DNA from: Pseudothioglobus sp905182815
Lineage (GTDB): Bacteria; Pseudomonadota; Gammaproteobacteria; PS1; Pseudothioglobaceae
Length of the DNA stretch: 64,000 nt
Direction of reading: 5' to 3'
Assembly (NCBI RefSeq): GCF_048087625.1
Contig: NZ_CP159805.1
Coordinates: 496,001 to 560,000, forward strand
Shown piece after piece: positions 36,081 through 45,650 of this stretch. Numbering within the stretch: the stretch's first letter is position 1; each line of letters starts with the position of its first letter. The position numbers and the translations under genes were made by a program. Under the pieces are notes generated by a model. The model was not told the origin of the DNA. It saw nothing but the letters and a program-made list of their open reading frames with translations, and did no database searches.

Positions 36081-36169
36081 AGCCTAGCTCTATAAATTTT
36101 TTAAAATGATTAGCTGATATATGAATTGGGTAAAATACTAATAATTATTTTTTCCATAATATTTTTTAT

Positions 36170-37354
36170 ATGATTGGTGATTTGCTCGAAGTAAGAGGCG
36201 TTAAGTTCGCTTCAATCTCAAGTGGCATAAAGCAAAATAATGCTTTAGATTTGTCACTAATTTCATTTACCAAAGGCACGCAAACTGCTGCAGTTTTTAC
36301 ACAAAATATTTTTTGTGCTGCCCCAGTTATTGTTGCAAAAAATCACTTGAATTCAAATGTAAAAGCTCTTCTTATCAATAGTGGAAACGCCAATGCAGGG
36401 ACCGGTCAAAAAGGCTTAGAGGCTTGTTTGAAGACGTGTGAGATTTTTGCAGGAAAATTGGATATTAATTCAGATCAAATTTTGCCATTTTCAACTGGAG
36501 TAATTGGACAGTTATTACCCTTAGAGCCATTTGAAAACAATACAGAAAAGCTAGTTGATGGCCTCTCATCAAGTAATATGAGTGATGTATCTAAAGGCAT
36601 ATTAACTACTGATTTAGTAGAAAAATCTTGCTCTATTTCCTTTGTTATAAATGGAAATAATGTCACGCTATCAGGGATTGCTAAGGGCTCAGGAATGATT
36701 CGACCGGATATGGCAACGATGCTAAGTTTTATAGTTAGTGATATTGGGGCTTCAAAAGAAGAGCTCTATGACTGTTTAGATATTGCAGTAAATCAGTCTT
36801 TCAACCGGATTACAGTTGATGGTGATACTTCAACAAATGATGCCTGCACTTTAAGTGCTACCGATCAATCTAGCGTTCAGCTCAACGATTGTAAAGAAGA
36901 GTTTCAAAATGCACTGAATGAAATAACAAAAATATTAGCCCAAATGATTATTAAAGATGGAGAGGGCGCTACTAAATTTGTAGAAATAAAAGTTGGTGGT
37001 CTGTCTTCAGTCGATGATTGTTTGGAAGTTGCGTATACCGTTGCCCACTCTCCACTAGTTAAAACTGCATTATTTGCAAGTGATGCAAATTGGGGCAGGA
37101 TCTTGGCTGCGGTAGGAAGGTCAAAAGTAGATGGAATCTCTATTGAAAATATTGATATTTTCTTAAATGATTTACAAATTATCTCCTCAGGTGAGATAAG
37201 TAAAGACTACACAGAGGCCGCTGGAAGCTTGGAAATGCAAAAGCCTGAGATCACAATTAGGATTAGTTTGGGGGCTGCTCACACTAGTGAGAGTGTATGG
37301 ACAACAGACCTTTCGTATGACTATGTCAAGATTAATGCAGAATATCGCAGTTAA
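36170..37354 (+). CDS. argJ: Glutamate N-acetyltransferase / amino-acid acetyltransferase ArgJ
   Basis: Recycles the acetyl group in arginine synthesis by transfer from N-acetylornithine to glutamate. The proenzyme self-cleaves at the Ala-Thr bond of DMATMLSFI near residue 180; KGSGMIRPDM precedes it. Other blocks are INSGNANAGTG, ITVDGDTSTNDACTL and a C-terminal DLSYDYVKINAEYRS. Normal length (394). It ends three bases from the convergent cbbR. Confidence 0.96.
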   Translation: MIGDLLEVRGVKFASISSGIKQNNALDLSLISFTKGTQTAAVFTQNIFCAAPVIVAKNHLNSNVKALLINSGNANAGTGQKGLEACLKTCEIFAGKLDINSDQILPFSTGVIGQLLPLEPFENNTEKLVDGLSSSNMSDVSKGILTTDLVEKSCSISFVINGNNVTLSGIAKGSGMIRPDMATMLSFIVSDIGASKEELYDCLDIAVNQSFNRITVDGDTSTNDACTLSATDQSSVQLNDCKEEFQNALNEITKILAQMIIKDGEGATKFVEIKVGGLSSVDDCLEVAYTVAHSPLVKTALFASDANWGRILAAVGRSKVDGISIENIDIFLNDLQIISSGEISKDYTEAAGSLEMQKPEITIRISLGAAHTSESVWTTDLSYDYVKINAEYRS

Positions 37355-37357
37355 GGT

Positions 37358-38254
37358 TTATAGATATTTTTCAGTCTTCGTATTCTCAATTACAAACTGT
37401 TTAAACTTTCTTGCAATTGGAGACAGCTCTGCCTCTGCATGATGAACAATATGCCACTGCCTTACAATCGGAAAGGGGGCAACATTAAGCTGCCTGATAA
37501 TATTGTTTTTAAGTTGAAGATTCACAGAATGCATCGAAACAAAACCAATCCCTAATCCTGCTTGAACCGCCTCAACAATAGCTTCATTCGAGTTAATTTG
37601 AATATCTGAATTAAAGTTTAAACCAGTAAACTTTTCAATTGTTATGCGAGTGCCTGAACCAACTTCCCTCGTAAGTAAAGTTTCCTTGGCTAAATCTTTA
37701 ATTGTTACTCTTTTCTTATTTAGCAGCTCATTCTCAGGGTGAGCGATTGCAATCAAAGGATTTTTCATAAATGCTTGAGAAATTAATGGAATATCTTTTG
37801 GAGGCTCTCCCATAATTACCAGATCAGCATTGTTATTTTTTAGGTTGTTAAGAAGCGACTGCCTATTTGTAACATCGATATAGAAAGTCATTTTAGGGAA
37901 CTCTTTTTTAAACTTTGCAAGTAATGCGCTAATAAATGAATTTGCAGTTGTTGCAACTGCTATTTGAAGATGGCCAGAATCTGGACTGAGTATTTCATCC
38001 ATTTCAAGTTTTGAATTTTCAAGTGTACTGATCGTTTTTACTGCAGTTTCATAAAGCTTTTTTCCAATAAATGTAGCGCTGATTTTTTTTCCATTAATAT
38101 CAAATAATTTTGCTCCAATACTATCTTGAAGCTGCTGTATCTGCATATATACTGCAGGCTGAGTGATATGAAGCTCTTTACTCGCGCTTGTAAATCCGCC
38201 TAATCTAATGACTGATTCATAGCTATAGAGCTGTTTTAATGTATAATTAATCAT
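37358..38254 (-). CDS. cbbR: LysR-type regulator of the RuBisCO operon, CbbR
   Basis: A 298-residue LysR-type regulator: winged helix-turn-helix at residues 1-60 (YESVIRLGGFTSASKELHITQPAVYMQIQQLQ), then a two-lobed effector domain. It is transcribed divergently from cbbL across a 103-base promoter region, the standard place for CbbR. Its start MINYTLKQLYSYESV is typical. CbbR senses metabolites of the Calvin cycle or the redox state and activates cbb transcription. Confidence 0.9.
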   Translation of the reverse strand: MINYTLKQLYSYESVIRLGGFTSASKELHITQPAVYMQIQQLQDSIGAKLFDINGKKISATFIGKKLYETAVKTISTLENSKLEMDEILSPDSGHLQIAVATTANSFISALLAKFKKEFPKMTFYIDVTNRQSLLNNLKNNNADLVIMGEPPKDIPLISQAFMKNPLIAIAHPENELLNKKRVTIKDLAKETLLTREVGSGTRITIEKFTGLNFNSDIQINSNEAIVEAVQAGLGIGFVSMHSVNLQLKNNIIRQLNVAPFPIVRQWHIVHHAEAELSPIARKFKQFVIENTKTEKYL

Positions 38255-38269
38255 AATATAAATTGATGA

Positions 38270-38317
38270 TTATTTAAATAAATATTATTTTACATTATTT
38301 ATTTCACCTACTATAAT
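38270..38317 (+). promoter_or_regulatory. cbb promoter with upstream palindrome
   Basis: TTTACA (38289-38294), 17 bases, TATAAT (38312-38317) is a near-consensus sigma-70 promoter whose start would fall about 33 bases before cbbL. Just upstream, TTATTTAAATAA (38270-38281) is a perfect palindrome in the position where CbbR usually binds. GGGAGTGGG precedes the cbbL ATG. Confidence 0.6.
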
Positions 38318-38357
38318 GATTTCATTTTTATATTAATATTAAACAGGGAGTGGGACT

Positions 38358-39779
38358 ATGGCTAAGAAAGGTTACGATGCAGGTGTAAAGGAATACCGCG
38401 ATACATATTGGATGCCCGAGTATGAGCCAAAAGATACTGATATTCTGGCATGCTTTAAAATTACGCCCCAACCAGGCGTTCCAAGAGAAGAGGTTGCCGC
38501 CGCTGTTGCAGCTGAATCTTCAACAGGAACTTGGACTACAGTTTGGACTGATCTGTTAACAGATCTTGACCACTACAAGGGACGCGCCTACCGCATTGAA
38601 GACGTGCCAGGATCAGATGATGCAATTTACGCTTTTATTGCATACCCAATTGATTTATTTGAAGAGGGCTCAATCGTTAACGTTCTTACCTCTCTCGTAG
38701 GAAATGTATTCGGCTTTAAAGCATTAAGAGCTCTTAGACTTGAAGATATTCGTTTTCCGATAGCTTACGTTATGACGTGTGGAGGCCCCCCAAATGGAAT
38801 CCAGGTTGAAAGAGACAAAATGAATAAATATGGCCGGCCGATGCTGGGATGTACCATTAAACCCAAACTTGGCTTATCAGCTAAAAATTATGGACGTGCA
38901 TGTTACGAGGGACTACGTGGTGGATTAGACTTTACAAAAGATGACGAAAATGTAAATTCACAGCCTTTCATGCGCTGGAGAGATCGTTTCGGTTTTGTTC
39001 AGGATGCAATTGAAAGGGCTGAAAGAGAAACAGGTGAAAGGAAAGGCCACTACTTAAATGTAACAGCTCCTACGCCAGAAGAGATGTACAAAAGAGCTGA
39101 GTATGCGAAAGAGTTAGGAACTCCAATCATTATGCATGACTTCTTTACGGCAGGCTTTACAGCAAATACAGGTCTTGCAAATTGGTGCCGCGATAACGGC
39201 TTACTGCTTCATATCCATAGAGCAATGCATGCTGTTGTAGATAGAAATCCAAATCACGGCATTCACTTCAGAGTGCTTGCTAAGTGTTTACGCCTTTCTG
39301 GAGGTGATCATATGCACTCAGGAACGGTAGTAGGAAAACTTGAAGGTGACCGTGAATCCACTTTGGGCTGGATTGATTGCATGCGCGATAGCTTTATTAA
39401 AGAAGATCGCTCAAGAGGTATTTTCTTTGATCAGGACTTTGGGTCAATGCCAGGGATGCTACCTGTAGCTTCAGGCGGAATTCATGTCTGGCATATGCCA
39501 GCACTTGTAAATATATTTGGTGACGACTCAGTCCTCCAATTTGGCGGCGGAACACTTGGCCATCCATGGGGTAATGCGGCAGGTGCTGCTGCGAATCGAG
39601 TTGCTGTTGAAGCATGTGTTGAAGCAAGGAACGCTGGAAAAGACTTAGAAAAGGAATCTAAAGAGATTCTTACTAGTGCAGCAAAACACTCACCTGAGCT
39701 TAAGATTGCAATGGAGACATGGAAAGAGATTAAATTTGAGTTCGATACAGTTGATAAGCTGGACATAGTGCACAAGTAA
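38358..39779 (+). CDS. cbbL: RuBisCO large subunit, form I
   Basis: Catalytic subunit of ribulose-1,5-bisphosphate carboxylase, fixing CO2 in the Calvin cycle. Of normal form I length (473), with the active-site Lys in GCTIKPKLGLSAKNYGRA, the carbamylated Lys in GGLDFTKDDENVNSQPF, HIHRAMHAV, loop 6 SGTVVGKLEGDRE and SGGIHVWHMP. It is followed by cbbS and by cbbQ-cbbO with no carboxysome genes, which is the arrangement of the form IAq type. Confidence 0.98.
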   Translation: MAKKGYDAGVKEYRDTYWMPEYEPKDTDILACFKITPQPGVPREEVAAAVAAESSTGTWTTVWTDLLTDLDHYKGRAYRIEDVPGSDDAIYAFIAYPIDLFEEGSIVNVLTSLVGNVFGFKALRALRLEDIRFPIAYVMTCGGPPNGIQVERDKMNKYGRPMLGCTIKPKLGLSAKNYGRACYEGLRGGLDFTKDDENVNSQPFMRWRDRFGFVQDAIERAERETGERKGHYLNVTAPTPEEMYKRAEYAKELGTPIIMHDFFTAGFTANTGLANWCRDNGLLLHIHRAMHAVVDRNPNHGIHFRVLAKCLRLSGGDHMHSGTVVGKLEGDRESTLGWIDCMRDSFIKEDRSRGIFFDQDFGSMPGMLPVASGGIHVWHMPALVNIFGDDSVLQFGGGTLGHPWGNAAGAAANRVAVEACVEARNAGKDLEKESKEILTSAAKHSPELKIAMETWKEIKFEFDTVDKLDIVHK

Positions 39780-39828
39780 TGCATCAATCAACTTTTATTA
39801 CAAGAAAAACTACTATAAGGAAAATATT

Positions 39829-40188
39829 ATGAGCAAAGTTCAAGATTACCCATCACGCCTTGGCGATAACTCGAGCAGAAAGTTTGAAACATTTTCATAC
39901 TTACCTGCAATGAATGATAAACAAATTCGACAACAAGTACAGTACATTGTTGATCAGGGTTATAACCCTGGCGTAGAGCATACTGAAGTTGAAAATGCTA
40001 TGGAAAATTACTGGTATATGTGGAAACTTCCTTTATTTGGTGAGACAGATGTTGATACAATTCTTGCTGAATGTAAGGAGTGCCATGATGCTAACCCAGA
40101 TAATCATGTTCGACTAATTGGTTATGATAATTACGCTCAATCACAGGGCGCTTCAATGGTTATTTACAGAGGCAAAGGATTTAAATAA
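39829..40188 (+). CDS. cbbS: RuBisCO small subunit
   Basis: The 119-residue small subunit that caps the form I octamer. KFETFSYLPAMNDKQIRQQVQYIVDQGY and YWYMWKLPLFGETDVD match the family, as does the C-terminal VRLIGYDNYAQSQGASMVIYRG. It lies 49 bases after cbbL with AAGGAAAAT before its ATG. A strong terminator-like hairpin follows, so it marks the end of the main cbbLS transcript. Confidence 0.97.
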   Translation: MSKVQDYPSRLGDNSSRKFETFSYLPAMNDKQIRQQVQYIVDQGYNPGVEHTEVENAMENYWYMWKLPLFGETDVDTILAECKECHDANPDNHVRLIGYDNYAQSQGASMVIYRGKGFK

Positions 40189-40218
40189 TCAAGTAAAATT
40201 AGGTAAGCTTGATTGGAT

Positions 40219-40251
40219 AAACCCCTGTCTAAGTGCAGGGGTTTTTTTTTT
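40219..40251 (+). terminator. Terminator/attenuator between cbbS and cbbQ
   Basis: AAACCCCTG (40219-40227), loop TCTAAGTG, CAGGGGTTT (40236-40244) and a run of ten T. It ends 15 bases before the cbbQ ATG and leaves cbbQO expressed by readthrough at a lower level than the RuBisCO subunits. Confidence 0.88.
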
Positions 40252-40266
40252 GAAGAGGATATAAAA

Positions 40267-41070
40267 ATGAATGAATTAGATCAATACAAAATTGCAAAAG
40301 AACCTTTTTACCAACCTCAAAATGATGAAATAGATATGTATACCGCTGCGTATATGAATCGTATGCCGGTTATGTTGAAAGGCCCCACTGGGTGCGGTAA
40401 GTCTAGGTTTGTAGAATATATGGCGTATAAATTAGGTAAGCCTTTAATTACAGTTGCTTGCAATGAAGATATGTCAGCCAGTGATTTAGTAGGGAGATTT
40501 CTTCTTGATAAGGAAGGTACAATTTGGAAAGATGGTCCTCTTGCAATGGCCGCTCGTTATGGCGGTATTTGTTATCTAGATGAGGTCGTAGAGGCCAGGC
40601 AAGATACAACCGTTGTGATTCACCCTTTGACAGATTATCGCCGTACTTTACCGCTCGACAAGAAAGGCGAGTTGATTGAAGCGCATCCTGATTTCCAATT
40701 GGTTATATCTTATAACCCTGGCTATCAAAATTTAATGAAAGACCTAAAGCAATCGACTAAGCAAAGATTTTGTGGTTTTAACTTTCAATACCCAGATGAA
40801 AAAACTGAGGCACATATTATTTCTAAAGAGTCCGGCGTTGATCCAAAAATAGCATTGAAACTAGTCCAAATTGCTCAAAGAGCTAGAAATCTTGTCGGCC
40901 ATGGGCTGGATGAGGGAATATCTACTAGATTATGTATCTATGCAGGACAATTAATTGCTAACAAGGTTAATGAAAAGTCTGCCTGTAAAATTGCAATGGT
41001 TAATCCTATTACGGATGACTTAGATATTGTCGATACTCTTAATGCTGCAATCGATACTTTTTTTGACTAA
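40267..41070 (+). CDS. cbbQ: RuBisCO activase ATPase CbbQ (MoxR AAA+)
   Basis: MoxR-type AAA+ ATPase of 267 residues that, with CbbO, removes inhibitory sugar phosphates from RuBisCO. Walker A GPTGCGKSRFVEYM near residue 45, Walker B GGICYLDEVVEARQD and sensor region VISYNPGYQNLMKDLKQSTKQRF. I use ATG 40267 (MNELDQYKIAKEPFY), with GAAGAGG upstream; a longer frame from 40213 runs through the terminator and is not credible. Confidence 0.94.
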   Translation: MNELDQYKIAKEPFYQPQNDEIDMYTAAYMNRMPVMLKGPTGCGKSRFVEYMAYKLGKPLITVACNEDMSASDLVGRFLLDKEGTIWKDGPLAMAARYGGICYLDEVVEARQDTTVVIHPLTDYRRTLPLDKKGELIEAHPDFQLVISYNPGYQNLMKDLKQSTKQRFCGFNFQYPDEKTEAHIISKESGVDPKIALKLVQIAQRARNLVGHGLDEGISTRLCIYAGQLIANKVNEKSACKIAMVNPITDDLDIVDTLNAAIDTFFD

Positions 41071-41079
41071 GGATTAGTA

Positions 41080-43443
41080 ATGAGTGCGGTTCAACTTTCC
41101 GATTTTGAACAAAAGTTTCGAGATTCCTCTGACATTCTTCATGATGCGCTTGCAGGGAGCTTTGTTGAAGCCTCTAAGGTTATGTCCCCAAATGGACTTA
41201 AAGTCTATTTAGATGGTGCTGGTGCGCTTCATGCAATGGGTAAAGGTGAAGACATGGTTATCTCTTTCTTGGAAGAGACACCTATGGTCGTTAGGGAGGT
41301 TGGCGAGTCCATAATTGGTGAGATTGTATTTTCAATTATGAAAATGTCTTCACAAACATCCTCTTCTGTCTTGGTGTTGATGATTGCAAGCCTTCCAAAC
41401 GTTGCAAGGCGGATGAGTGACTTTGATTTATTAAAAGGCTACCTTAGGTTAATGGAGCGAATGATAGCTCTAGCCCCTAGAGGTATGAGGCCAATGCTAA
41501 ATAATATTGATCAGTTGACTAGTAAGCTTACTCTTGGCGGCCTAAGAAGATGGGTTCTTTATGGAGCTGAATCTTTCAAACGAGATTTTAAAGCCCAAAT
41601 CGCCTATTTTGAATTAAGTAGTGCAGAATCAATGCAAATACTTGAGCAGGAGAGGCGAGGAACGCTATTTATTGATAATCAAAGAAAGTTGCAGTTTTAT
41701 CTTAGAGCGTTTTATAACCGTGATTTTTTTCTACGACCGACTTCAGGTGACTACGAAACTAAGAAAGGTCTAAGGCCTTATATTGAATATGGAGTTATGC
41801 ATATTCCAGATGCTTATGATGACTATAAGCATGCTTCTGGAAGAATTATCCCTGGTATAGATTGTTATAGGGCGGTTTGTGCTCATGCCGCAGCTCATAT
41901 TATGGAAACTAGAGTGGCTTTTAAAGGGGATGACTTAAATCCTTTGCAAGTTGCATGCGTTTCTCTAATAGAAGACTTAAGGGTTGAGCTTAATACATTA
42001 AAAAAATTTCCAGGTATGAAGAAAACTTGGATTGCGCTTCATCCTGAAGATGAGGACTTAAAAGATTTAAATCCTTTCATAGTAGATCTGGTTGATTTCT
42101 CAAGGGCTGCATTAGATCAAAAATACACAGTAAAGCAGTCATTTAACAGTGATTTTCTTAAGTTATTTATTAAAAAAATGACCAAAATGCCTGAATCATC
42201 AGCAATGAGCTATGAGTTGGGTATGAAGTATTACGAGCTACTTAAGACTGAAACAGATGTGAAAATAAGCGCTTCCGCTCTTGTATCAACGCCAATTATA
42301 TATAGAGATGATAATAGATATATTTGGGAGTACGAAGAGCTTGATTGGTTGTCAGAGGGCAATGATTATGTCCCTGTTAGTCAAAGACAGGTACGTAAAA
42401 ATGTCAATATTATGGAGATGTATAACGAGCTTGATGTTGAAACCGCAGGTGATGATGCGCAGGAAATTTGGACTTTAGAGTCAGAGTACTTTCCTGATGA
42501 GCTCGATGGCGTAAGTATTAATGAAATTGAGGGTAAGGAGCCAGTAAGTGAGCCTTTTCATTACAATGAGTGGGATTATCAGCTTCAGCTCTATCGGCCA
42601 AACTGGGCAACTCTGTATGAAAGACGTTTGAGAAAAGGGGATCCAGAGTTAATTAATAAAATTTTAAAAACTCACAAACCTATTGCCAATCAACTTAAAA
42701 ATGCGATTGATCGAATGCAGCCTCAAGGTCTCGTAAAACTCAAGAAGCAACAAGAAGGAAGTGAGCTTGATCTTGATGCATGCGTAACAGCTTTAGCAGA
42801 TATTAGATCTGGCATAACCCCATCTGACAGGATTTATGTAAAGAAAGTGCAGCATGTTAGAGATGTCTCTGTGAACTTATTAATGGACTTATCTGAATCT
42901 ACCAATGATATGGTTATTGGAAGTGATAAAACAATTTTGGAGCTAATGAAAGAGTCAACTTCATTACTTTCATGGGCAATTGACAAGATTGGAGATAATT
43001 TAACTATTTCAGGGTTTGCATCGGATTCAAGACACGATGTTCAGTACTATCGCTTTAAGCCATTTCATTATAGTTTTAATGATGAAGTAAAGGGCCGATT
43101 GGCTGGAATAAAAGGTGGCCTATCAACCAGAATGGGGGCTGCAATAAGGCATGCTGGGGTCGATTTATTGACTCAATCTTCAGCTAAGAAAATTCTTTTG
43201 ATCTTAACGGATGGAGAGCCTGCAGATATTGACGTTGATGATCCACAGCATCTTCGTATGGATGCAAAAAAAGCGGTTGAAGAGTTACGAAGTCATGGAA
43301 TTGTAACGTTCTGTATTAGTTTAGATCCTCACGCTGATGAATATGTTTCGAGAATTTTTGGTAAAAATCGTTTTATGGTAATTGATAATATTCAAAAATT
43401 ACCTGAGAGACTTCCTCAATTGTTTATCTCATTAACTAAATGA
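41080..43443 (+). CDS. cbbO: RuBisCO activase partner CbbO (von Willebrand A domain)
   Basis: The adaptor of the CbbQO activase, 787 residues. The long N-terminal half is alpha-helical and binds the ATPase. The C-terminal von Willebrand A domain carries a metal site in LLMDLSESTND (DxSxS, about residue 602) and LILTDGEPADIDVDD, which in characterised systems contacts RuBisCO. It follows cbbQ by nine bases, and its stop overlaps the next small gene (ATGA). Confidence 0.92.
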   Translation: MSAVQLSDFEQKFRDSSDILHDALAGSFVEASKVMSPNGLKVYLDGAGALHAMGKGEDMVISFLEETPMVVREVGESIIGEIVFSIMKMSSQTSSSVLVLMIASLPNVARRMSDFDLLKGYLRLMERMIALAPRGMRPMLNNIDQLTSKLTLGGLRRWVLYGAESFKRDFKAQIAYFELSSAESMQILEQERRGTLFIDNQRKLQFYLRAFYNRDFFLRPTSGDYETKKGLRPYIEYGVMHIPDAYDDYKHASGRIIPGIDCYRAVCAHAAAHIMETRVAFKGDDLNPLQVACVSLIEDLRVELNTLKKFPGMKKTWIALHPEDEDLKDLNPFIVDLVDFSRAALDQKYTVKQSFNSDFLKLFIKKMTKMPESSAMSYELGMKYYELLKTETDVKISASALVSTPIIYRDDNRYIWEYEELDWLSEGNDYVPVSQRQVRKNVNIMEMYNELDVETAGDDAQEIWTLESEYFPDELDGVSINEIEGKEPVSEPFHYNEWDYQLQLYRPNWATLYERRLRKGDPELINKILKTHKPIANQLKNAIDRMQPQGLVKLKKQQEGSELDLDACVTALADIRSGITPSDRIYVKKVQHVRDVSVNLLMDLSESTNDMVIGSDKTILELMKESTSLLSWAIDKIGDNLTISGFASDSRHDVQYYRFKPFHYSFNDEVKGRLAGIKGGLSTRMGAAIRHAGVDLLTQSSAKKILLILTDGEPADIDVDDPQHLRMDAKKAVEELRSHGIVTFCISLDPHADEYVSRIFGKNRFMVIDNIQKLPERLPQLFISLTK

Positions 43444-43700
43444 TGGTTGCTGAAGAAGACGATAATTTAATAGATTTTGATCCAAAATATCCTTATATTT
43501 TGCCAGATGATTGGAAAGAAAAGAATTCCCCAAGTGTTTACGAAATATTAGCTACAACAAATACACTTAAAAGAATGTATGCTGACAAAGTAAAAGAGAT
43601 TGAAGAGGGCGTTACTAGCAATAAACTAGGAGAAGAAGCTTTAAGAAATATTGCTACAAATTATCAGACTATTAAGTCGCTCCTTTTTCAATCACGCTAG
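43440..43700 (+). CDS. Small unknown protein translationally coupled to cbbO
   Basis: An 86-residue acidic soluble protein that I do not recognise. It has no signal peptide or membrane segment. After an acidic start (EEDDNLIDFDPKYPYILPDDWKE) it is predicted helical, with a possible short coiled coil (LKRMYADKVKEIEEGV). It overlaps the cbbO stop by four bases, and a further gene follows 12 bases later, so it is very likely translated in the cbb operon. A role in RuBisCO activation or assembly is only a guess from position. Confidence 0.72.
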   Translation: MMVAEEDDNLIDFDPKYPYILPDDWKEKNSPSVYEILATTNTLKRMYADKVKEIEEGVTSNKLGEEALRNIATNYQTIKSLLFQSR

Positions 43701-43712
43701 GATGAAAAAATT

Positions 43713-44246
43713 ATGAATCTAAGTCAGTTCAATGAAGAGATAAGAAGTTTAGACAAAGATTTTTTGCAATCGATACTAGATGGCTCTGCGCTGTTGATGG
43801 TTGAAGACCAGTCATTGGGTCTTGGCAGTTCAAATGGTGCATTTGTAATTTTTTGGATTGAAGATGAGGTGTTTTCTTCAGTTGAAGATTTAAGAAGTTA
43901 TTTGGCTGAAGAGGCTGAAGATCTTCACGTGAATTATTACAAACATAGCCCTATTAGTAAGGAGTATTTCGAAGCTAAGTTATCTAGCTTAATGGATGAA
44001 TACGGCCAGACTGCATTTGTATCTCAGCAAGGAGGTATGCCAGAGAAAACCCTCATTAGTTCAAATGGTGATTTATTAGTCTTAACCGAAGAAGACTATA
44101 CTTTTAAATATGGCTTATACTTAAACCTTGAAGATAATTTAAGCCCTAAAATTTCAGCCTTAAAGGCAAAAACTTGGCTTCAATCAGGTGCTGCATATAA
44201 TGACTATATTGCTGTTAATGTTTTTCGATTTAGTTCAATTGAATAG
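43713..44246 (+). CDS. Unknown acidic protein of the cbb operon
   Basis: A 177-residue acidic protein, not recognised, without signal peptide or membrane segment. It shows alternating beta-rich stretches (GAFVIFWIEDEVF, DGSALLMVEDQSLG, NGDLLVLTEEDYTFKYGLYL) and ends with YIAVNVFRFSSIE. It begins 12 bases after the preceding small gene and ends before a 96-base gap with a hairpin, so it closes the cbb operon. No function can be assigned; it might be an accessory factor for RuBisCO. Confidence 0.72.
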   Translation: MNLSQFNEEIRSLDKDFLQSILDGSALLMVEDQSLGLGSSNGAFVIFWIEDEVFSSVEDLRSYLAEEAEDLHVNYYKHSPISKEYFEAKLSSLMDEYGQTAFVSQQGGMPEKTLISSNGDLLVLTEEDYTFKYGLYLNLEDNLSPKISALKAKTWLQSGAAYNDYIAVNVFRFSSIE

Positions 44247-44280
44247 TTATTAAGTATATATTTTCATTTTTTTCAACCAA

Positions 44281-44304
44281 TTCTTTCTAAGAAGCTAGAA
44301 AGAA
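44281..44304. terminator. Hairpin after the cbb operon
   Basis: TTCTTTCTA (44281-44289), loop AGAAGC, TAGAAAGAA (44296-44304) is a perfect 9-base-pair hairpin in the 96-base gap before the malonyl-CoA decarboxylase gene. It lacks a downstream T run on the plus strand, so termination strength is doubtful. Confidence 0.4.
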
Positions 44305-44342
44305 AAAGTAGTATAAAATTAAACGAAAATTATTATTTAGAC

Positions 44343-45650
44343 ATGACTCAGCATCAAAACTTTTTAAACTCTCTTATTCAGCGTATCCGTATGGGCCGTT
44401 CAAATAAGAAAGTATCCAGTCCTGAAAGTATCATCACGCTTTGCAATCAGTTAGTAAGTAAAAATGGAGAGGCAACATTATTTTCTCTTGCAAAAATAAT
44501 TTTGGAAGATTTTAATACTCTTTCAGAAGAGCAAAAAAAGTCATTTTTTTTACAGTTTCTTGATCAGTTTGGCGTCGATCGGCCTACTCTCAAAAAAGCT
44601 CTCATTGAATTAAATATTGATGATGAAGGCCAGCTCAGGAAACTTCATCAATTAATTGAACCTAAGAGTCATGAGCTTCTTAGAAGGTTAAATCAAGTCC
44701 CAAATGGAACATCAGTGCTTTTAAAGATGAGAGAGTCCTTGTTAGAGTGCATTAAAGCCTCTCCAGAGCTTAAATCACTTGATTCTGATTTTGTTCATTT
44801 ATTTAAGTCTTGGTTTAATAGGGGGTTTTTAAGACTTGAGCGCATTGATTGGTCGACAAGTGCTAGAGTGTTGGAAAAAATCATGCAGTACGAAGCTGTC
44901 CATGATATTTCAGATTGGGAGGATTTACAAAATAGGGTGGCTGCAGATGACAGAAGGTTATATGCTTTTTTTCACCCAGCACTTCCAGATGAGCCTCTTA
45001 TTTTTATTGAGGTTGCATTGATGGACGATACGCCAAATTCAATTATGCCAATACTTGATACAAGCGTTAAACCAATTGATCCTTTTAGCGCCACAACAGC
45101 AGTTTTTTATTCTATCTCTAATTGCCAGATGGGACTAAAGAGCGTTTCTTTCGGGAGTTTTTTAATTAAGCAAGTAGTCACTGAAATTGAGAAGGAATTC
45201 AAACAAATCAAGCATTTTGTTACTCTCTCGCCTGTTCCTGGGCTGAAGAAATGGTCTAACAAAATTAACCTATTAGAAGATAAAGATTTGCCTGAAAATA
45301 TAATTAATGATATTAGCGAATGTTGTAAAGATAATAAGCCAAATCCTTTAGTATTGAGTCGACTAACTTATTATTATTTAACTCAAGTTAAACGTAAAAA
45401 TGGTCAAGCTATTAATCCAGTTGCTCATTTTCATCTTGGTAATGGCGCATCTCTTTATAAAATTCATACAGATGCCAATGTTAATCAAAGTGCTCTAGAT
45501 GATTCTTGGGGAGTGATGGTTAATTACTTATATGACCTAGAGTCAGTTGCTAAGAACCATGAAGACTATGCAAATCAAGAGCCGGTTGCAGTGTCACCAA
45601 AACTTACAAAATCTATTCAAAATAATAAGAAAAAAATCTTAGCCTATTGA
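44343..45650 (+). CDS. Malonyl-CoA decarboxylase
   Basis: Converts malonyl-CoA to acetyl-CoA and CO2. At 435 residues it has the two-part MCD fold: an N-terminal helical domain (to about residue 160) and a C-terminal acetyltransferase-like domain with ISNCQMGLKSVSFGSFLIK (catalytic Ser near 268) and INPVAHFHLGNGASL (catalytic His near 362). It starts 96 bases after the cbb operon on the same strand. It may recycle malonate or malonyl-CoA; a link to CO2 supply for RuBisCO is a speculation from position. Its end overlaps the convergent symporter by seven bases. Confidence 0.88.
   Translation: MTQHQNFLNSLIQRIRMGRSNKKVSSPESIITLCNQLVSKNGEATLFSLAKIILEDFNTLSEEQKKSFFLQFLDQFGVDRPTLKKALIELNIDDEGQLRKLHQLIEPKSHELLRRLNQVPNGTSVLLKMRESLLECIKASPELKSLDSDFVHLFKSWFNRGFLRLERIDWSTSARVLEKIMQYEAVHDISDWEDLQNRVAADDRRLYAFFHPALPDEPLIFIEVALMDDTPNSIMPILDTSVKPIDPFSATTAVFYSISNCQMGLKSVSFGSFLIKQVVTEIEKEFKQIKHFVTLSPVPGLKKWSNKINLLEDKDLPENIINDISECCKDNKPNPLVLSRLTYYYLTQVKRKNGQAINPVAHFHLGNGASLYKIHTDANVNQSALDDSWGVMVNYLYDLESVAKNHEDYANQEPVAVSPKLTKSIQNNKKKILAY

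Noticed and set aside
40213..40266. Longer cbbQ start at 40213
   Set aside because: The extra codons read through the terminator hairpin and its T run, and the family start is at 40267.
38358..44246. Carboxysome locus
   Set aside because: No shell protein, CsoS2 or carbonic anhydrase gene is present; this is a cbbLSQO arrangement without carboxysome genes.
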